Below are positions 62,168 to 64,000 of a stretch of 64,000 bases of DNA, one piece after another. Source of the DNA: Paenibacillus sp. 453mf (lineage in GTDB: Bacteria; Bacillota; Bacilli; Paenibacillales; Paenibacillaceae); NCBI RefSeq assembly GCF_900116105.1, contig NZ_FPAC01000003.1, positions 178,288 through 242,287 of the forward strand, given 5' to 3'. The translations under genes and the position numbers were made by a program. Numbering within the stretch: position 1 is the stretch's first letter; every line of letters starts with the position of its first letter. Below the pieces are notes generated by a model that did not search any database, was not told where the DNA came from, and saw only the letters and a list, made by a program, of their open reading frames with translations.

Positions 62168-62399
62168 GGACTAAGCCTCCCACCACATCACGTTGGCTGT
62201 AGAAGCGAGCCGGGTTAACGACTTGAAGCAGCAAGTTAGCGCCTCCGCCACTGACATTACCTGTAGTAAGTGTAAACAGCCTGCCGGCAGAGGCGGCGCT
62301 GAGATCAGGCATAAATTCAGTAGCAGGAGACACATATGTGTTGGTCTGCTGTACATAAATGGGCTTGTTGGCTGTATTGAATACAGAGTAATACATCAT
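62145..62399 (-). CDS. 84-residue protein of unknown function
   Basis: MMYYSVFNTANKPIYVQQTN and onwards: no Cys, beta-rich, Thr/Val/Asn rich, with LFTLTTGNVSGGGANLLLQV. GGGAGGAGG precedes the ATG at 62399, a strong SD that decides this start over a longer frame to 62456. It diverges from the tandem-repeat gene, with 297 bp between. The FNTANKP and LLLQVVNP phrases recall repeat-protein end domains of Paenibacillus surface proteins, but I cannot name the family. Confidence 0.75.
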   Translation of the reverse strand: MMYYSVFNTANKPIYVQQTNTYVSPATEFMPDLSAASAGRLFTLTTGNVSGGGANLLLQVVNPARFYSQRDVVGGLVLNVMLPA

Positions 62400-62609
62400 G
62401 TAATCCTCCTCCCTCGCATTTTTGAACAATTCAGTGATAGAGCAGCTGCCGTTCACGACTAACTTGGATTATATATAAGCGAAGCTTGACGGACGGGTTT
62501 GGGTTGTCTCTCTAGATGGCGAAAGAGAAAATGATGTAGATGTTAAAATAAGTTGATCGTTGTCCTCGATGATGAATGGGTTAGGCGTGCTATTTCTGCT
62601 TGTGCCGTT

Positions 62610-62637
62610 ACCGCGTGTCCTCCATTTGCATACTGTA
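62610..62637 (+). promoter_or_regulatory. sigma-K-like promoter of the repeat gene
   Basis: AC at 62610-62611, a 17-bp spacer, then CATACTGTA at 62629-62637, which matches the sigma-K consensus AC-N16/17-CATANNNTA. Transcription would begin ~50 nt before the repeat-gene ATG. No sigma-A promoter is evident in 62400-62696. Confidence 0.5.
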
Positions 62638-62696
62638 CGGTAGCACTCTATATGTGTGAACCCTTGGTTAAGCGATAAGGAGGTGCAATGTGAGAA

Positions 62697-64000
62697 ATGC
62701 CGAACTTTTCAACCTTTAATTTGAATCCGGATAATTTGAGAAGTTTAATTTACGGGACTGATGATGCAAATGTCAGCCATCCGGTCCGAACGGATACAAG
62801 TGGGAACCTGATTGGTGTTATATTGGACGGAACAATCAGCAATATGCCGAGCATATCGAACGTAACAATCACGGCCGGAACACTCACAAGCCTGCTGGAT
62901 GGAACCATCTCAAATGTGATGGGAGCGACCATTACAGCGGGAACGATTACGAGCGTACTTGGGGCGACGATCACGGCAGGTACAATCACAAGCGTACTGG
63001 GAACAACAATTACCGCCGGAACACTGACGAACCTGCTGGATGGAACGTTGACCAGTGTACTCGGGGCGACGATCACGGCGGGTACGATCACAAGCGTATT
63101 GGGAATGACGATCACGGCCGGAACGCTGACGAACCTGCTGGATGGGACGTTGACGAGTGTGCTCGGGGCGACGATCACGGCGGGTACAATCACAAGCGTA
63201 CTGGGAACGACGATTACCGCGGGGACACTGACGAACCTGCTGGATGGAACATTAACGAGTGTACTTGGAGCGACGATCACGGCGGGTACAATCACAAGCG
63301 TACTGGGAACGACGATTACCGCGGGGACACTGACGAACCTGCTGGATGGAACGTTGACGAGTGTGCTCGGGGCGACGATCACGGCGGGTACAATCACAAG
63401 CGTATTGGGAACGACGATCACCGCCGGAACGCTGACGAACCTGCTGGATGGGACGTTGACTAGTGTACTTGGGGCGACGATCACGGCAGGTACGATCACA
63501 AGCGTACTGGGAACAACGATCACCGCCGGAACGCTGACGAACCTGCTGGATGGGACGTTGACGAGTGTGCTCGGGGCGACGATCACGGCGGGTACAATCA
63601 CAAGCGTACTGGGAACGACGATTACTGCCGGAACGCTGACGAACCTGCTGGATGGTACATTAACGAGTGTGCTCGGGGCGACGATTACCGCGGGGACACT
63701 GACGAACCTGCTGGATGGAACGTTGACCAGTGTACTCGGAGCGACGATCACGGCAGGTACAATCACAAGCGTATTGGGAACGACGATCACCGCCGGAACG
63801 CTGACGAACCTGCTGGATGGAACATTAACGAGTGTGCTCGGGGCGACGATTACGGCAGGTACAATCACAAGCGTACTGGGAACGACGATCACCGCCGGAA
63901 CGCTGACGAACCTGCTGGATGGGACGTTGACGAATGTGCTCGGGGCGACGATCACGGCAGGTACAATCACGAGTGTACTAGGCACAACGATCACAGCCGG
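62697..64000 (+). CDS. Thr/Gly-rich tandem-repeat protein, 5' part
   Basis: Open from ATG 62697 through the right edge (434 codons, no stop). The unique N-terminus MPNFSTFNLNPDNLRSLIYG continues to a VRTDTSGNLIGVILDG segment; from about residue 55 it is a repeat array. The unit is 34 residues built from TITAGTITSVLG(T/A), TITAGTLTNLLDG and TLTSVLGA. No Cys and almost no charge apart from one Asp per unit. It may form a beta-solenoid or fibre; the head resembles DUF6385-type Paenibacillus proteins (from memory, unverified). No signal peptide. The AGGAGG is 13 nt from the ATG, unusually far. Confidence 0.82.
   Translation, partial: MPNFSTFNLNPDNLRSLIYGTDDANVSHPVRTDTSGNLIGVILDGTISNMPSISNVTITAGTLTSLLDGTISNVMGATITAGTITSVLGATITAGTITSVLGTTITAGTLTNLLDGTLTSVLGATITAGTITSVLGMTITAGTLTNLLDGTLTSVLGATITAGTITSVLGTTITAGTLTNLLDGTLTSVLGATITAGTITSVLGTTITAGTLTNLLDGTLTSVLGATITAGTITSVLGTTITAGTLTNLLDGTLTSVLGATITAGTITSVLGTTITAGTLTNLLDGTLTSVLGATITAGTITSVLGTTITAGTLTNLLDGTLTSVLGATITAGTLTNLLDGTLTSVLGATITAGTITSVLGTTITAGTLTNLLDGTLTSVLGATITAGTITSVLGTTITAGTLTNLLDGTLTNVLGATITAGTITSVLGTTITA
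62860..64000 (+). repeat. 102-bp tandem array of 39-bp and 24-bp modules
   Basis: The phrase ACCTGCTGGATGG recurs at 63031, 63133, 63235, 63337, 63439, 63541, 63643, 63706, 63808 and 63910, with a first variant near 62890. Spacings are 141, then 102 six times, 63, then 102 twice. These equal 24 + n x 39 bp with n = 3, 2 or 1, so units differ by whole 13-codon modules. Synonymous variants are shuffled among units. The array continues past the window. Confidence 0.95.

Noticed and set aside
62750..63994. 414-codon minus-strand frame opposite the repeat array
   Set aside because: A stop-free repeat unit whose length is a multiple of three gives open antisense frames automatically. The plus frame has a unique N-terminus, a promoter candidate and an SD; the minus frame is only PxVIVxPSTL-type repeats.

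Overview
The window looks like chromosomal DNA of a spore-forming Gram-positive bacterium, most likely Paenibacillus or a close Bacillales relative. The evidence is strong AGGAGG-type ribosome binding sites, frequent GTG/TTG starts, many intrinsic terminators, a B. subtilis-like yjlC-ndh operon, lipobox lipoproteins, plant-polysaccharide enzymes and a sigma-K-like promoter. No rRNA, tRNA, CRISPR array or intact mobile element was seen. Family assignments come from motifs read by eye, not from searches.

Layout. 1-5 kb: 3' end of a PL11 rhamnogalacturonan lyase, a large catalase, a MscS channel. 5-9.4 kb: peptidase T; a SRPBCC-ArsR pair with a double operator; an adaptive-response operon (adaA-adaB-alkA). 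9.6-18 kb: LCP protein, AraC regulator divergent from melA, cytoplasmic alpha-amylase, MATE pump, membrane acyltransferase. 18-23.7 kb: GntR-ABC operon; ATP-grasp / alpha-E / transglutaminase operon. 23.8-26 kb: AT-rich patch with a zinc-finger mini-protein, a decayed IS1182-type transposase, a gene broken by a 20-bp tandem duplication, and a lipoprotein. 26-31.5 kb: TVP38 protein, cupin, small proteins, yjlC-ndh with Rex-like sites, SDR protein. 31.5-41.7 kb: two-component system with two PepSY proteins, phosphodiesterase lipoprotein, leucine dehydrogenase, UPF0316 protein, pectate lyase with a nonsense codon, GDPD. 42-48.5 kb: cspA with a large leader hairpin, YdjO-like protein, glycosyltransferase, ABC-F gene behind a leader peptide and attenuator, lipoprotein, DinB protein, nucleoside hydrolase. 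48.6-54.2 kb: lspA, MenA-like prenyltransferase with a Rex-like site, nucleoside deoxyribosyltransferase, sugar ABC importer. 54.6-59.5 kb: trhO, SufR-like regulator, TrpXYZ-type ABC system. 59.6-62.2 kb: winged-helix regulator and MFS pump, the pump start lying in a hairpin. 62.1-64 kb: a small protein divergent from a long tandem-repeat gene that runs off the window.

The genes are mostly independent housekeeping and accessory units. Three themes recur. First, redox control: Rex-like dyads lie upstream of both the NADH dehydrogenase and the quinone prenyltransferase. Second, RNA-level control: an attenuator before the ABC-F gene, an SD-masking hairpin before the MFS pump, alternative hairpins before trhO and a 58-nt inverted repeat before cspA. 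Third, gene decay: the pectate lyase stop, the 20-bp duplication and the IS remnant. The least explained item is the 102-bp tandem-repeat gene at the right edge, built from 39-bp and 24-bp modules behind a sigma-K-like promoter and beside a small divergent protein, perhaps a spore-surface locus.
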